Below are positions 17,201 to 24,648 of a stretch of DNA of 41,355 nt, piece by piece; within the stretch, counting starts at the first letter, position 1; each line of letters opens with the position of its first letter. The DNA is from Candidatus Peregrinibacteria bacterium. Lineage in GTDB: Bacteria > Patescibacteriota > Gracilibacteria > CAIRYL01 > GCA-016699755. The stretch is from assembly GCA_024762935.1 (NCBI GenBank), contig JANTGK010000008.1:1-41355 (forward strand), read 5' to 3'. Under the pieces are notes generated by a model, which made no database searches, was not told where the DNA came from, and saw only the letters and a program-made list of their open reading frames with translations. The position numbers and the translations under genes were made by a program.

Positions 17201-19727
17201 TTCAAATGATGAATATATTATTCAGATAGTTGCCGGAGTACCAGATATGTCACATGCAAATACAATAGAGTATACCAAACTTGATAGTATTGGTATTTAT
17301 GGCGAGAATAGTGATGGACGAAGTCAGAATGACCCCCTTATTGCTGATGGAGATGACACTATGCGTCTTAACTTTACCCTCTATGATGTCTTTGGGAACA
17401 TCGTGAAAAAGGAATACAAATATGAAAACAATACGTATGAGTCTTTGAAAACTCCAGAGATGCGCGTCATCTTTTGGGATGAAGTCCTGCTCGATCAGGT
17501 TGAAAACAATGGAATTTCTGGTGAAGCAGTAACAATTAGTGGGGCTGCTCTTGATGGCGGGGCACCATTTTCAAATGATGGTATTCATCATAGTGTAGAA
17601 TTTGTCAATGGAAGTGTCGTTCCGACTGTACTGACTGAAGTTTCATCGATTGCTCCTTCAAACACATATAATTATCAAGTAAAGATTGCTCAAATTGAGG
17701 CAACGGTAACGCAAGATATAGATTCCCTTGATTTTTCTGATGTCGGACAAACAGATGCTCTTGCGAATGGAAAAAAAGTGTACATTCCGGCAGAGCCTGT
17801 TATTACATTTAGTCCGATTATTGCAGCCAATCTTGTGAATTTTGATGTATTTGCAGGGCAGGTGGTCAATACAACAGCAACTTTTTCTGTTGTGCTTACC
17901 AATGAGAGTGATCAGGTAGACATTGATACCTATGATTGGATGGGTATTGCTCGTTCACGAATGCCCGGATCTCTGCAAGGACTTCGAACATATGAATCAA
18001 CAACGCTAGAAAGTACAACGCCTTCATTTACGACAGCTATAAATGATCACTGGCAAGAAATAGCAAGTGTTGCTGCTGCTGGAACTTTTACAGGAGGTAT
18101 TACTGCGGGCCAATTTCCTCTTACTCTTGATGGAAAGATAAATACCGGTACGGATGAAATTAAGGTCTTTGAGAACAAATTTCCTCCTCTTGCGGCGGGA
18201 GATACATATGATTTTTTCTTTCATGCTATACCAAAAAATGAGCCTGGAGATGATGAAATGGCAGAATTTTTACATTATTTTGCTTTTCAACTTGCCGGAG
18301 CACAAGCAGGAAAAACCATAAAATTTCCTCTTCAAACCGCATCGAGCTCAGATCTTGGAACCAGTATAAAACTCTCTATTGCTGGTTCGACTCATGGTGA
18401 TGAATTTGATGAGTCTATTCTCGTGAGTGAGGGGGTAACAGATGAATATAGTTCTGTTGGTCAGATTTATGATCGACAAGAAATTCGAAAAATCATGTAT
18501 GAGAATTATCGTTCTATTACTGGTTTGCGACAACCAAAACCTCTTATTCCAGATGCAAATCTTAATGAAGTGAAAGCTCTCTCTACATGGACTGATTTGA
18601 ACACCGAAAGAAATACAACTCCTATTGCAGAACAATATCGAAGTCTTCTGAATGGAAAGGTGGTGTGGTATGAACGTGATGATACCCATGGGTCACTGAC
18701 AATTGACCTTGGAGATGATACAGAGAATCCATTTGATACTCCTTTCATCATTCCGCCTGATCAAGGACCAATTACTCTTATTGTACGAGGAGGAAATATC
18801 TATATTCGTGACAACATTTTTGTTGGGAAGGGAAGCAACCTTGGAATTGTTGTTTTGAGTTCTCGGAAAAATTCTTCTACAGGAACAGAAGGAAATATAT
18901 TTATCGATCCGTCCGTTACACATTTAGAAGGAGTATTCTATGCAGATGGTTCTCTTCTTTCTGCCGATGATATCGATGAGAGTAACCCCGAAACACCACC
19001 ACTTGTGCCTGATGGGATTATTACAGAAAATGAGATTTTTGATGGATTTTCAGTACCTCTTGTTGAGGAGAAATTTTCGAATCAACTCTTCATTAAAGGA
19101 AGTATTGTCTCACAGAATACAGCAGGAACACTCTCAAAAGTACACGGAGTAGTGGTGTTGCCAAACGAAATATGGCTTCCGGAAGAGTGTCCTACGCTTG
19201 ATGGGTCGGCGGAGACATGTAATGAATCTGCTGAGCAAGAAAAAGCAGCGAAACGCTATGATCTCGAATTTATGCGTCGCTTTATGCTCAGGAATGTTTT
19301 TGATGACACCGATGATGATGGTATTAAAGACTCTGCTGACTGTGATCAGACGCCACCTGCTTCAATAAGTTACGGGGCTTGTGTTGATACTGCTGGAGAT
19401 GGAAATTATTATAATAGTTCGTGTGAGACGGCCTATCATACACCAAAAAGTCAGGATGATATGCCAGAAGGATGTAAACGAAGTGTGACCAAAAAGATAT
19501 CACCTGATGCTGGACATTGTGCTGTTGGAACACCATGGTGTACTGACAAGGAAAATGATTCACCATTCACTCTTACAGGGTGTGGCGATATTAGTGCCTT
19601 ATGTACTTCAGACGGTGTACTTGATAATCCAAAAATGGGTGCAGCGGTTATTGTTGAGTTTGATCCAAAAGTGAAAAAGATTACCCCAGTGGGAATGAAT
19701 CTTCCTCCAGTTGTGAATTTCCAATAG
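14211..19727 (+). CDS. Very large secreted multidomain surface protein with GWI repeats and Ig-like/FN3 domains
   Basis: An 1838-residue protein. N-terminus: signal/anchor helix at about 15-37. Six short tryptophan repeats of the form WSxxxGWIxx occur in two groups (near residues 190-260 and 685-820). Between them lie about three fibronectin-III/Ig-like domains (about 300-400, 412-510, 518-640). Residues 890-1450 are beta-rich and Asp/Asn/Gly-rich. Residues 1520-1640 contain a repeated beta pattern (GGNIYIRDNIFVGKGSN, GNIFIDPSV, EGVFYADGSLL, QLFIKGSIVSQNT) suggesting a bactofilin- or beta-helix-like fold, closed by YDLEFMRRFML; this pattern recurs in large CPR surface proteins. Near 1697, DDTDDDGIKDSADCD is a calcium-binding thrombospondin-type-3-like loop. 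There is no C-terminal anchor or dockerin. Function unknown; probably surface or extracellular structural/adhesion. Confidence 0.85.
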   Translation: MNIFSVQNIWQKIWMTSVYALVIATILLSFPLGGRGAGEYVFTSNTVYLTQGQAISLSSENSGESASYNIVASLSTPTGGQVNQVVVEGVTITAGEAPVQVIAGYDFGIHGGVLTVDVTPVAGKYGIANLTFDLAGTGTGFQSIEIDTRISETGNIVSGQRYGKDAYGGLLDFDAPGAGKVAVTNTHVTGLIWSESFGWIDLQPPGGGVTHTSDGTNEALDGFAWNDDLGWIDFGQIDGSGGVYIDSAGYFQGTAWSENFGYLSFGDSMALDPTPDSLPTTVIDSTQWAKTSWSAGNSSAPTIVQVDPVDLTNFSSRTPTFSFHIEDADSWNKVGYTINVNKKNALNQWDSYKFETHLANLSVNATGENYTHTFATDFVPGQYQWEMWAYDEGGLWSETTGFLEFTILNGAPTVSLDSPADASTITFGNRRPQVSFTITEPDGDKIQYRVEFSEESDFSTILQQSSPLSGYLDAGSYSYTPSTNLPAGTIYWRVVVTDVFGASVATPVEYSFVIQNELPTISNISLRDNANAIIPNAGVTYDTTPTIQWESQDNDGVTMDTYIEVYEDPGVGSRDPSVDTLATVNSVPASLSFPHNAGLQERDIGPFAAGDYYYRIRTKDSDDDYSAWAIDPYQSFTVEARTEFGNVGTANIKGLYPNSMMDDSHDVPLSATPGAGYTDVDSSNNRSVWNKTVGWIDMNPVGGGVVVKNKKLQGYAWSDTLGWIRMNSEAFDTNIGITDSGGNPIGADAITYGVSNNDGNLTGKALIESTGNFLYFDEQSYIDDFPAAGPIGTNSEINVDILCDDNYKGHFTGWGYAPDTGWIAFGRQALIDSGYTANEAADYFSMTEWSCPIASGPVLESNNVYTLFAAQNTEDKSFSIAHKNTEAFSGDLVCSSNDGSQGTEVNIQKMNADGTVDTGVSFSDGVDFSVGCTNKNGDIDGRIWLTIDKSSTLLRTPGLYRIVGDVGDGNGETTAFPEHTPDEGHNFVADSENPGANSNDEYIIQIVAGVPDMSHANTIEYTKLDSIGIYGENSDGRSQNDPLIADGDDTMRLNFTLYDVFGNIVKKEYKYENNTYESLKTPEMRVIFWDEVLLDQVENNGISGEAVTISGAALDGGAPFSNDGIHHSVEFVNGSVVPTVLTEVSSIAPSNTYNYQVKIAQIEATVTQDIDSLDFSDVGQTDALANGKKVYIPAEPVITFSPIIAANLVNFDVFAGQVVNTTATFSVVLTNESDQVDIDTYDWMGIARSRMPGSLQGLRTYESTTLESTTPSFTTAINDHWQEIASVAAAGTFTGGITAGQFPLTLDGKINTGTDEIKVFENKFPPLAAGDTYDFFFHAIPKNEPGDDEMAEFLHYFAFQLAGAQAGKTIKFPLQTASSSDLGTSIKLSIAGSTHGDEFDESILVSEGVTDEYSSVGQIYDRQEIRKIMYENYRSITGLRQPKPLIPDANLNEVKALSTWTDLNTERNTTPIAEQYRSLLNGKVVWYERDDTHGSLTIDLGDDTENPFDTPFIIPPDQGPITLIVRGGNIYIRDNIFVGKGSNLGIVVLSSRKNSSTGTEGNIFIDPSVTHLEGVFYADGSLLSADDIDESNPETPPLVPDGIITENEIFDGFSVPLVEEKFSNQLFIKGSIVSQNTAGTLSKVHGVVVLPNEIWLPEECPTLDGSAETCNESAEQEKAAKRYDLEFMRRFMLRNVFDDTDDDGIKDSADCDQTPPASISYGACVDTAGDGNYYNSSCETAYHTPKSQDDMPEGCKRSVTKKISPDAGHCAVGTPWCTDKENDSPFTLTGCGDISALCTSDGVLDNPKMGAAVIVEFDPKVKKITPVGMNLPPVVNFQ

Positions 19728-19757
19728 GAGATTTCTTTCCCTTTGTTTTCCATTTTG

Positions 19758-19778
19758 CAGCTGACTCATCGTCAGCTG
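19758..19778 (+). terminator. Hairpin after the large surface gene, weak terminator
   Basis: CAGCTGAC (19758-19765) pairs perfectly with GTCAGCTG (19771-19778) across a five-base loop, 30 bases after the stop codon of the surface protein gene. Only a weak U-rich tail (TTTCATGTCTT) follows. It lies in the convergent gap between this gene and pgk and could stop transcription from the plus side. Confidence 0.4.
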
Positions 19779-19875
19779 TTTCATGTCTTATCAATTGGCT
19801 AAAAGCTCGTAGCCGGTGGCTATCTGTTTTCTTCCATATTCTCTATTCTCATAGATTCAGCCAAAGATGAATCTC

Positions 19876-21039
19876 TTACTCCAGTGCTTTAATTCCTGGA
19901 AGTTCCTTTCCTTCCAAAAACTCAAGCATGGCTCCACCTCCAGTAGAGAGATGAAAAAATGAATCTTCTGCATATCCAAATTTTGAAATAGCTTCAAGAG
20001 TATCACCTCCTCCAAGAATAGATTTTCCTGTCATATTTGCTGTAGCATCGGCAAGAATTTTTGTTCCGTTTTCAAAGGGCTTCATTTCAAAGAGTCCAAC
20101 GGGGCCATTCCAAACAAGCATTCCGGAAGATGTTATTTTTTCTGCATATTTTTTTGCTGTTTTTTCTCCAATATCAAGAATTTTGTCGTCACTCTCAATT
20201 TCACCGATGCCTACATTTTTTGCCGTTGCGTTTTCTGATACCTCTTTTGAGGTAACAGCATCTTCTGGAAGAAAAACACTGCAGAGATTTTTTTCTGCTT
20301 TTTCAAGAATAGAACGAGCTGTTTCGATTTCCGTGGCTTCAAAGAGTGAATCTCCAATGTTTTTTCCTTGTGCAGCTAAAAAAGTATTAGCGATCCCCCC
20401 TCCAACGAGAATGGCATCAGCAATATCAACAAAAGTCTTGAGGACACCGATTTTTGTCTTCATTTTTGCTCCTCCTACCATGAGGCTAAGTGGTCTCTCG
20501 GGGTCTTTCATAACTTGAGAAAGGACTTTTATTTCTCGTTCCAAAAGAAGTCCTGCTGCATGTGGGAGGAGTCCAGCCGCACCAACAGTACTCGCATGTG
20601 ATCTATGGGCTGTTCCAAAAGCATCATTAATAAAAATATCACATCCTCGTGCCAGAGCCCCTGCAAAGAGGGTGCTATTTTCTGTTTCCTCAGGAAAAAA
20701 TCTTGTATTCTGGAGGACAATGATGTCTCCTGGAGTCAGATTTTTATTGTCGAGGGGGTTGGTAAAAAACCGAACTGGTTTTCCGAGAAGTTCAGAGAGT
20801 TTTTCGGCAGCAGGACGAAGTGAATATTTGATATTTGGCTGACCGCCTGGTCTTCCGAGATGACTACATATCGCAAGGGATCCGCCAGCATTGAGAATTT
20901 TTTCTATAGTAGGGATTGTTTTTCTTATTCGAGTTTCGTCCGAAACCATTCCATTTTTCATGGGAACATTAAAGTCAGCCCGAAGCAGTACACGTTTTCC
21001 GGCCAGTTCCGAATCTGACATCTGAGAGAGGAATTGCAT
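19876..21039 (-). CDS. pgk: Phosphoglycerate kinase
   Basis: A 387-residue glycolytic enzyme: 1,3-bisphosphoglycerate + ADP to 3-phosphoglycerate + ATP. Motifs: RVLLRADFNVPM near the N-terminus, SHLGRPGG, the basic-patch HRSHAST, VGGAKMKTKIGVL, and the C-terminal ATP-site GGGDTLEAI and STGGGAMLEFLEG. I start at the ATG at 21039 (MQFLSQMSDSELAGK). The frame stays open for 35 more codons upstream, but that part is hydrophobic/basic and unlike any PGK N-terminus. The ATG at 21021 is another option. The family's usual length is 390-400. Convergent with the large surface gene. Confidence 0.96.
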   Translation of the reverse strand: MQFLSQMSDSELAGKRVLLRADFNVPMKNGMVSDETRIRKTIPTIEKILNAGGSLAICSHLGRPGGQPNIKYSLRPAAEKLSELLGKPVRFFTNPLDNKNLTPGDIIVLQNTRFFPEETENSTLFAGALARGCDIFINDAFGTAHRSHASTVGAAGLLPHAAGLLLEREIKVLSQVMKDPERPLSLMVGGAKMKTKIGVLKTFVDIADAILVGGGIANTFLAAQGKNIGDSLFEATEIETARSILEKAEKNLCSVFLPEDAVTSKEVSENATAKNVGIGEIESDDKILDIGEKTAKKYAEKITSSGMLVWNGPVGLFEMKPFENGTKILADATANMTGKSILGGGDTLEAISKFGYAEDSFFHLSTGGGAMLEFLEGKELPGIKALE

Positions 21040-21164
21040 TGGTATAGGAAAGAGGAAAGAAATGATGAAAGAGTTTATAGAGAAACTTTTTCCAAAGAGA
21101 GTATGACGTAAAAAGAACCTTTTTCGGAAGTTTATTTTTATCACTTGACCTTATTTTACTTTTT

Positions 21165-21194
21165 TTGCGAAAATGCTCTGGCAGTTTTTATAAA
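21165..21194 (+). promoter_or_regulatory. Promoter of tRNA-Leu
   Basis: TTGCGA (21165-21170), an 18-base spacer, TATAAA (21189-21194). The -10 box ends 8 bases before the first base of the tRNA (21203), so transcription should begin at about 21201-21202, leaving almost no 5' leader. Confidence 0.45.
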
Positions 21195-21202
21195 TCTGTT
21201 CC

Positions 21203-21289
21203 GCCATGGTGGCGAAATTGGTAGACGCGCGGGACTCAAAATCTCGTTTCCCTCGGGAAGTGTGGGTTCGATTCCCACCCGTGGCACCA
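21203..21289 (+). tRNA. tRNA-Leu (anticodon CAA)
   Basis: An 87-base class II tRNA. Acceptor GCCATGG (21203-21209) pairs with CCGTGGC (21279-21285), including one G-T pair; discriminator A and an encoded CCA end at 21289. The D-arm has GCGAAATTGGTAGACGCG, typical of leucine tRNAs. The anticodon stem CGGGA/TCTCG closes the loop CTCAAAA, giving anticodon CAA (reads UUG). The long variable arm is TTCCC-TC-GGGAA. The T-arm GTGGG-TTCGATT-CCCAC is regular. No intron. Confidence 0.96.
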
Positions 21290-21340
21290 GCCTCTGTTCT
21301 CTCTGTAACTCTGGCTGACATGGCTTTCTCATCTTGTAAT

Positions 21341-21385
21341 AATGGGATTTGCCACACAAAATCGATGATAAAATTCAATCCCATT
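21341..21385 (+). promoter_or_regulatory. Inverted repeat in the rplY leader, possible attenuator or terminator
   Basis: AATGGGATT (21341-21349) is the exact complement of AATCCCATT (21377-21385) across a 27-base loop. It is followed by a U-rich run (CTTTCTTTTTTATCTTT) that ends at the rplY ATG (21403). It could end the tRNA transcript or control rplY. A weak promoter-like pair (TTGTAA at 21334, CAAAAT at 21357) overlaps it. Confidence 0.35.
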
Positions 21386-21402
21386 CTTTCTTTTTTATCT
21401 TT

Positions 21403-22041
21403 ATGCAAACGGTATTATCAGCAGAAAAATATGAGGCTGGAGCGGCAAAAATGGTGCGTGCTGCTGGCAAAGTTCCTGCGGTTATTTATGGACATGGTCA
21501 AGAGACAAAAAATATTTCTGTTGATAAACAGGACTTCCGGCGTGCATTTCGAAAAGTTGGAAAAGCAACACTTTTAGAAATAGATTTTTCAGGAGAAAAA
21601 ATTCCTACTCTTGTTCATATCGTTGATGTACATCCCATATCTGGTGATCCTGTTCATATTGATTTCTATGCAGTGAGCATGAATGAAGAGGTGTCTGCGG
21701 TAGTACCAGTACAGTTTACTGGTGTATCTGATGCGGTAAAGCTTCTTGGTGGTACACTAACCATTATGCATGATCAGATTAATATTAAATGTCTTCCAAA
21801 ATATCTTATTCGATCTGTTGAAATGAGCATCGAAGGTCTCGCAACTCTCAGTGACACGATTACTGTTAGTGATATTCCTTTTCCAAAAAATATAACAGTT
21901 CTCGATTCTCCAGATACTGTTGTAGCTGGTGTTTCAGCACCACGTGTAGCTTCTGAGGAGGAGGCAGCAGAAGAGGCTGAAGCAGAAGAAAAGAAAGAAG
22001 AGGCTGCTGCTGAGGCTGCAGAAGAAAAAAAAGAGGAATAG
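21403..22041 (+). CDS. rplY: Ribosomal protein bL25, long (CTC/TL5) form
   Basis: A 212-residue 5S-rRNA-binding large-subunit protein. The N-terminal L25 domain covers residues 1-90, with GKVPAVIYGHGQETKNISVD and the HVDVHP-like HIVDVHPISGDPVHIDFYAV block. The C-terminal CTC-type beta domain spans 95-180 (VPVQFTGVSDAVKLLGG, SIEGLATLSDTITVSDIP). The last 30 residues are an extreme Glu/Ala/Lys tail typical of CPR bL25. I start at ATG 21403 (MQTVLSAEKYEAG). The frame is open 18 codons further upstream but that stretch is not L25-like. It lies downstream of tRNA-Leu on the same strand. Confidence 0.93.
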   Translation: MQTVLSAEKYEAGAAKMVRAAGKVPAVIYGHGQETKNISVDKQDFRRAFRKVGKATLLEIDFSGEKIPTLVHIVDVHPISGDPVHIDFYAVSMNEEVSAVVPVQFTGVSDAVKLLGGTLTIMHDQINIKCLPKYLIRSVEMSIEGLATLSDTITVSDIPFPKNITVLDSPDTVVAGVSAPRVASEEEAAEEAEAEEKKEEAAAEAAEEKKEE

Positions 22042-22054
22042 TTTTCTGTTCTGA

Positions 22055-23149
22055 ATGCAAATCCGATCATTTTTTTTCGTATACTTTACTCTTGCAGTAT
22101 TTCTCCTAGTCGGAACTGCGGGATTTATCGTGTTTGGTCAAAAAAAAACATCTCATCATCTTGTTGCGGAACCGAGTCATGAAAAAAAACTTATTCACCC
22201 TCTTTTAGCAGGAGAGGTGAGATTGCCGCATGAAATTATCTCTCTGCAGGGCGTTGGGAATCCGCCAGTCATCAACACATCTCTTCTTACAGGACAAGAG
22301 AGAGAAAAAAATAATGAGGAGATTATTCTTGGAGTCATGATAGACGAAGCGATGCAAGCTCGTGAATTTTTTACAGGAATTGAATCTGCAAAAGTGATAT
22401 TCGAAATACCTGCTGAGGGTGGTATTCCACGTCTAATGGCTCTTTTTTCATCTGATGACCTTCCTCCCTTGGTGGGTCCTGTACGGAGTGCTCGACCATA
22501 TTTTGTTTCTTTAGCCGAAAGTATTGCCTCTGCATATGTTCATGCAGGAGGAAGCCCAAAATCTCTTGAGATGCTTTTTGCAAGTAGCATGGTGAATATA
22601 GATGAGCATGAACCCGATACTCGATTTATTCGTGATGAAAGTATTTCTCGTCCTCATAATCTTTTTGTCATTCCACAAAAAGCAGTAGAACAAGTGCATG
22701 ATGTTTCGAAAAAACAACCTCTTTTTCAATACTCAGAGACTCTTGCTGGTGAGGCAAAAAAAGCAGATTTTTTGAAGGTTTCTTTCTCAACACAAAGGCA
22801 TGATGTTCGCTGGGTGTATGATTCGGAATCAAATTGTTATGTTCGGAATCAAGAATATGAGTCATCTTCTCTCTGTCCAGAGAATGTGGTGGTTCTTGTT
22901 TCGGAAATGTGGCGCATTGAGGGGGATGAAAAAAAGAGGATTAATGTTCAAATAACAGGATCGGGTCCTGCTGTGATTCTTCGTGATGGGAAGAGGGTAT
23001 CAGGTCAATGGAGACGAAATCCAAAGGGAACATTTTCTTTTTATGATGAGCAAGAAAAGACAATCTCTCTTCAAAGGGGAACGACGTTTATCGAAATAAT
23101 CGACTCATCTAAAAAATATAGTTTTATCAATACCAGTGAGGACAAGTGA
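22055..23149 (+). CDS. DUF3048 (YerB-like) secreted or membrane-anchored protein
   Basis: A 364-residue protein with an N-terminal hydrophobic helix at residues 7-28 (signal anchor, no lipobox Cys) and the DUF3048 pattern: LGVMIDEAMQAREFFTGIES near 95-115, AKVIFEIPAEGGIPRLMALF, GPVRSARPYF near 146-155, and AYVHAGGSP. The C-terminal half carries the second DUF3048 part (RWVYDSESNCYVR; VSGQWRRNPKG). The family is named after Bacillus subtilis YerB, a lipoprotein; its molecular role is not established to my knowledge. It starts 13 bases after rplY and overlaps queA by 14 bases. Confidence 0.88.
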   Translation: MQIRSFFFVYFTLAVFLLVGTAGFIVFGQKKTSHHLVAEPSHEKKLIHPLLAGEVRLPHEIISLQGVGNPPVINTSLLTGQEREKNNEEIILGVMIDEAMQAREFFTGIESAKVIFEIPAEGGIPRLMALFSSDDLPPLVGPVRSARPYFVSLAESIASAYVHAGGSPKSLEMLFASSMVNIDEHEPDTRFIRDESISRPHNLFVIPQKAVEQVHDVSKKQPLFQYSETLAGEAKKADFLKVSFSTQRHDVRWVYDSESNCYVRNQEYESSSLCPENVVVLVSEMWRIEGDEKKRINVQITGSGPAVILRDGKRVSGQWRRNPKGTFSFYDEQEKTISLQRGTTFIEIIDSSKKYSFINTSEDK

Positions 23150-24170
23150 TTTTGATTTTTTCCTTCCTGAGGATCTTATTGCTCAGAAACCTTTGGAGTA
23201 TCGTGATGCTGCAAGGCTTCTTTTTGCAAATCGATCTAATCAGGTCTTAGAACATAAGAATTTTTCTGATATCGAGGATTTGTTTGGAGAGAATGATGTT
23301 CTGGTCTTTAATAAGAGTCGTGTTCTTCCGGCTCGAGTATTACTTGATGCAAAGACAGAGATTTTTTTGAGTGAACCCATTTCAGATAACCGTTGGAAGT
23401 GTCTTATTCGACCGGGGAAAAAATTTCAAGAAGGAGCCTCATTTTCCTTTGATGATGGTTCTACTGCAACAGTCGTATCTGTTGAGCATGATGGATTACG
23501 TGTTATCGAGTTTGCACCAAAAAAAGGGACCCTTATTGAATTTCTTGAGAGGTTTGGTCAGATACCTCTCCCTCCGTACATAAAACGTCAACCAAATGTA
23601 TCTGACTCCGATCGCTACCAGACAGTGTATGCAGAAGATTCAGGTTCTGTGGCAGCTCCAACAGCAGGTCTCCATTTTACTGATGAGATTCTTCAGAAAC
23701 TTCAAAAAAAAGGGGTCCAGACTGAGTTTATCACTCTTCATGTGGGAATGGGGACTTTTTCGCCAGTAAAAACAGAAAATATAGAAGATCACTATATGCA
23801 CTCTGAGTTTTATGAAATAGATTCTCCTGTTGCTCAGCGTTTAAACACAGCAAAGAAAAGCGAAAAAAAAATTACTGCTATTGGAAGCACTTCTCTTCGA
23901 AGTCTCGAATCTGCTGCAGATGGTACAGGTTTTCTTTCAGCGTTATCTGGGAAAACAGATATCTTCTTATATCCACCTGCACAGTTTTCTTTTGTAGATC
24001 ATTTTTTTACAAATTTTCATCTTCCAAAAAGCACTCTTCTCATGCTTCTTGCTGCTTTTGCTGCTCCGGGAAAAACGAATGGTCGAGATTTTGTTATGAA
24101 CGCATACCATGAAGCGGTGACGAAGAAATATAGGTTTTTTTCATATGGTGATGCGAGCTTGTGGTGGTAG
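23136..24170 (+). CDS. queA: S-adenosylmethionine:tRNA ribosyltransferase-isomerase
   Basis: A 344-residue enzyme that moves the ribosyl part of SAM onto 7-aminomethyl-7-deazaguanine in tRNA to form epoxyqueuosine. Motifs: the N-terminal TSDFDFFLPEDLIAQKPLEYRD segment, DVLVFNKSRVLPAR near 52-65, GQIPLPPYIKR, the YQTVYAEDSGSVAAPTAGLHFT block, THVGMGTF-like LHVGMGTFSPV, and the C-terminal FHLPKSTLLMLLAAF. The start is GTG at 23136, overlapping the DUF3048 gene by 14 bases; it gives exactly the family N-terminus. No other queuosine gene is in the window. Confidence 0.95.
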   Translation: MRTSDFDFFLPEDLIAQKPLEYRDAARLLFANRSNQVLEHKNFSDIEDLFGENDVLVFNKSRVLPARVLLDAKTEIFLSEPISDNRWKCLIRPGKKFQEGASFSFDDGSTATVVSVEHDGLRVIEFAPKKGTLIEFLERFGQIPLPPYIKRQPNVSDSDRYQTVYAEDSGSVAAPTAGLHFTDEILQKLQKKGVQTEFITLHVGMGTFSPVKTENIEDHYMHSEFYEIDSPVAQRLNTAKKSEKKITAIGSTSLRSLESAADGTGFLSALSGKTDIFLYPPAQFSFVDHFFTNFHLPKSTLLMLLAAFAAPGKTNGRDFVMNAYHEAVTKKYRFFSYGDASLWW

Positions 24171-24351
24171 AGGTCAATGAATAATAAACAATGAACAATT
24201 ACGAATGAAGAAGGTTGCAAAGCTACAGAGTGACAAAGATACAAAGCTGTAAGCGATAAACTATGAGCCAATAGCAAAGAAGAATGCTTCACAAAAATAA
24301 ATACGTCACTCGCTTGTCCTGAGCAAGGGGAAGGTGAGCAGGGATTTTTCT
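24171..24351. other. Non-coding gap with degenerate intergenic sequence
   Basis: 181 bases between the convergent ends of queA and the small membrane-protein gene. I see no gene. An 18-base stretch at 24224-24241 matches 15 of 18 bases of 39065-39082 in another intergenic gap, suggesting a worn dispersed element. A short CTTG/CAAG hairpin near 24313-24328 is too weak to call a terminator. Confidence 0.5.
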
Positions 24352-24573
24352 CTAATCTTTTATCTGTAATCGTTCTTCTTTCTTTCCCTTTTTCTTTTCC
24401 TGTCTTTTTTCGTCCCAAACGACAAATCCAATAATTACTATTCCTATTACTCCTGCACTAATTGTAAGGGGATGGAGGTTGATAGTGGCAAAAATATTTT
24501 TTCCTCGAGAAATTCCCATAATAATAAAGGGGGCAATCATTAGGAGCGCTAAAGTGATACATTTTTTACACAT
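24352..24573 (-). CDS. Small membrane protein, unknown function
   Basis: A 73-residue protein starting MCKKC, with two hydrophobic helices (about 6-24 and 36-54) and a very basic, Lys/Glu-rich C-terminal tail (DEKRQEKKKGKKEE). The upstream in-frame GTG at 24597 would place the first codons inside the hairpin at 24592-24635, so I prefer the ATG at 24573. It is the last gene of the minus-strand surface cluster, but the hairpin separates it from the rest. No family is recognised; the CxxC at residues 2-5 is notable in such a short protein. Confidence 0.5.
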   Translation of the reverse strand: MCKKCITLALLMIAPFIIMGISRGKNIFATINLHPLTISAGVIGIVIIGFVVWDEKRQEKKKGKKEERLQIKD

Positions 24574-24591
24574 GGAAGTTTTTTTCTCTTG

Positions 24592-24635
24592 AATCACTTC
24601 ATCAGGGTGTTAATCACTCCTGTGATGAAGTGATT
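24592..24635 (-). repeat. 13-bp perfect inverted repeat between two cluster genes
   Basis: AATCACTTCATCA (24592-24604) pairs perfectly with TGATGAAGTGATT (24623-24635) across an 18-base loop. It lies 13 bases after the stop of the acidic membrane protein gene and 18 bases before the next gene's ATG. Neither strand has a clean U-tract after it, so it may be an RNA-stability or processing hairpin rather than a terminator. On the minus strand the loop contains AGGAG. Confidence 0.6.
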
Positions 24636-24648
24636 ATTTCCCCCCGCT

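Noticed and set aside
21151-21408. Minus-strand ORFs of 67-85 residues across the tRNA
   Set aside because: They are antisense to tRNA-Leu; such ORFs with RVGIEPTLP-like text arise routinely from reading tRNA genes backwards.
24592-24635. Intrinsic terminator
   Set aside because: The stem is perfect but neither strand has a U-run after it; recorded as an inverted repeat instead.
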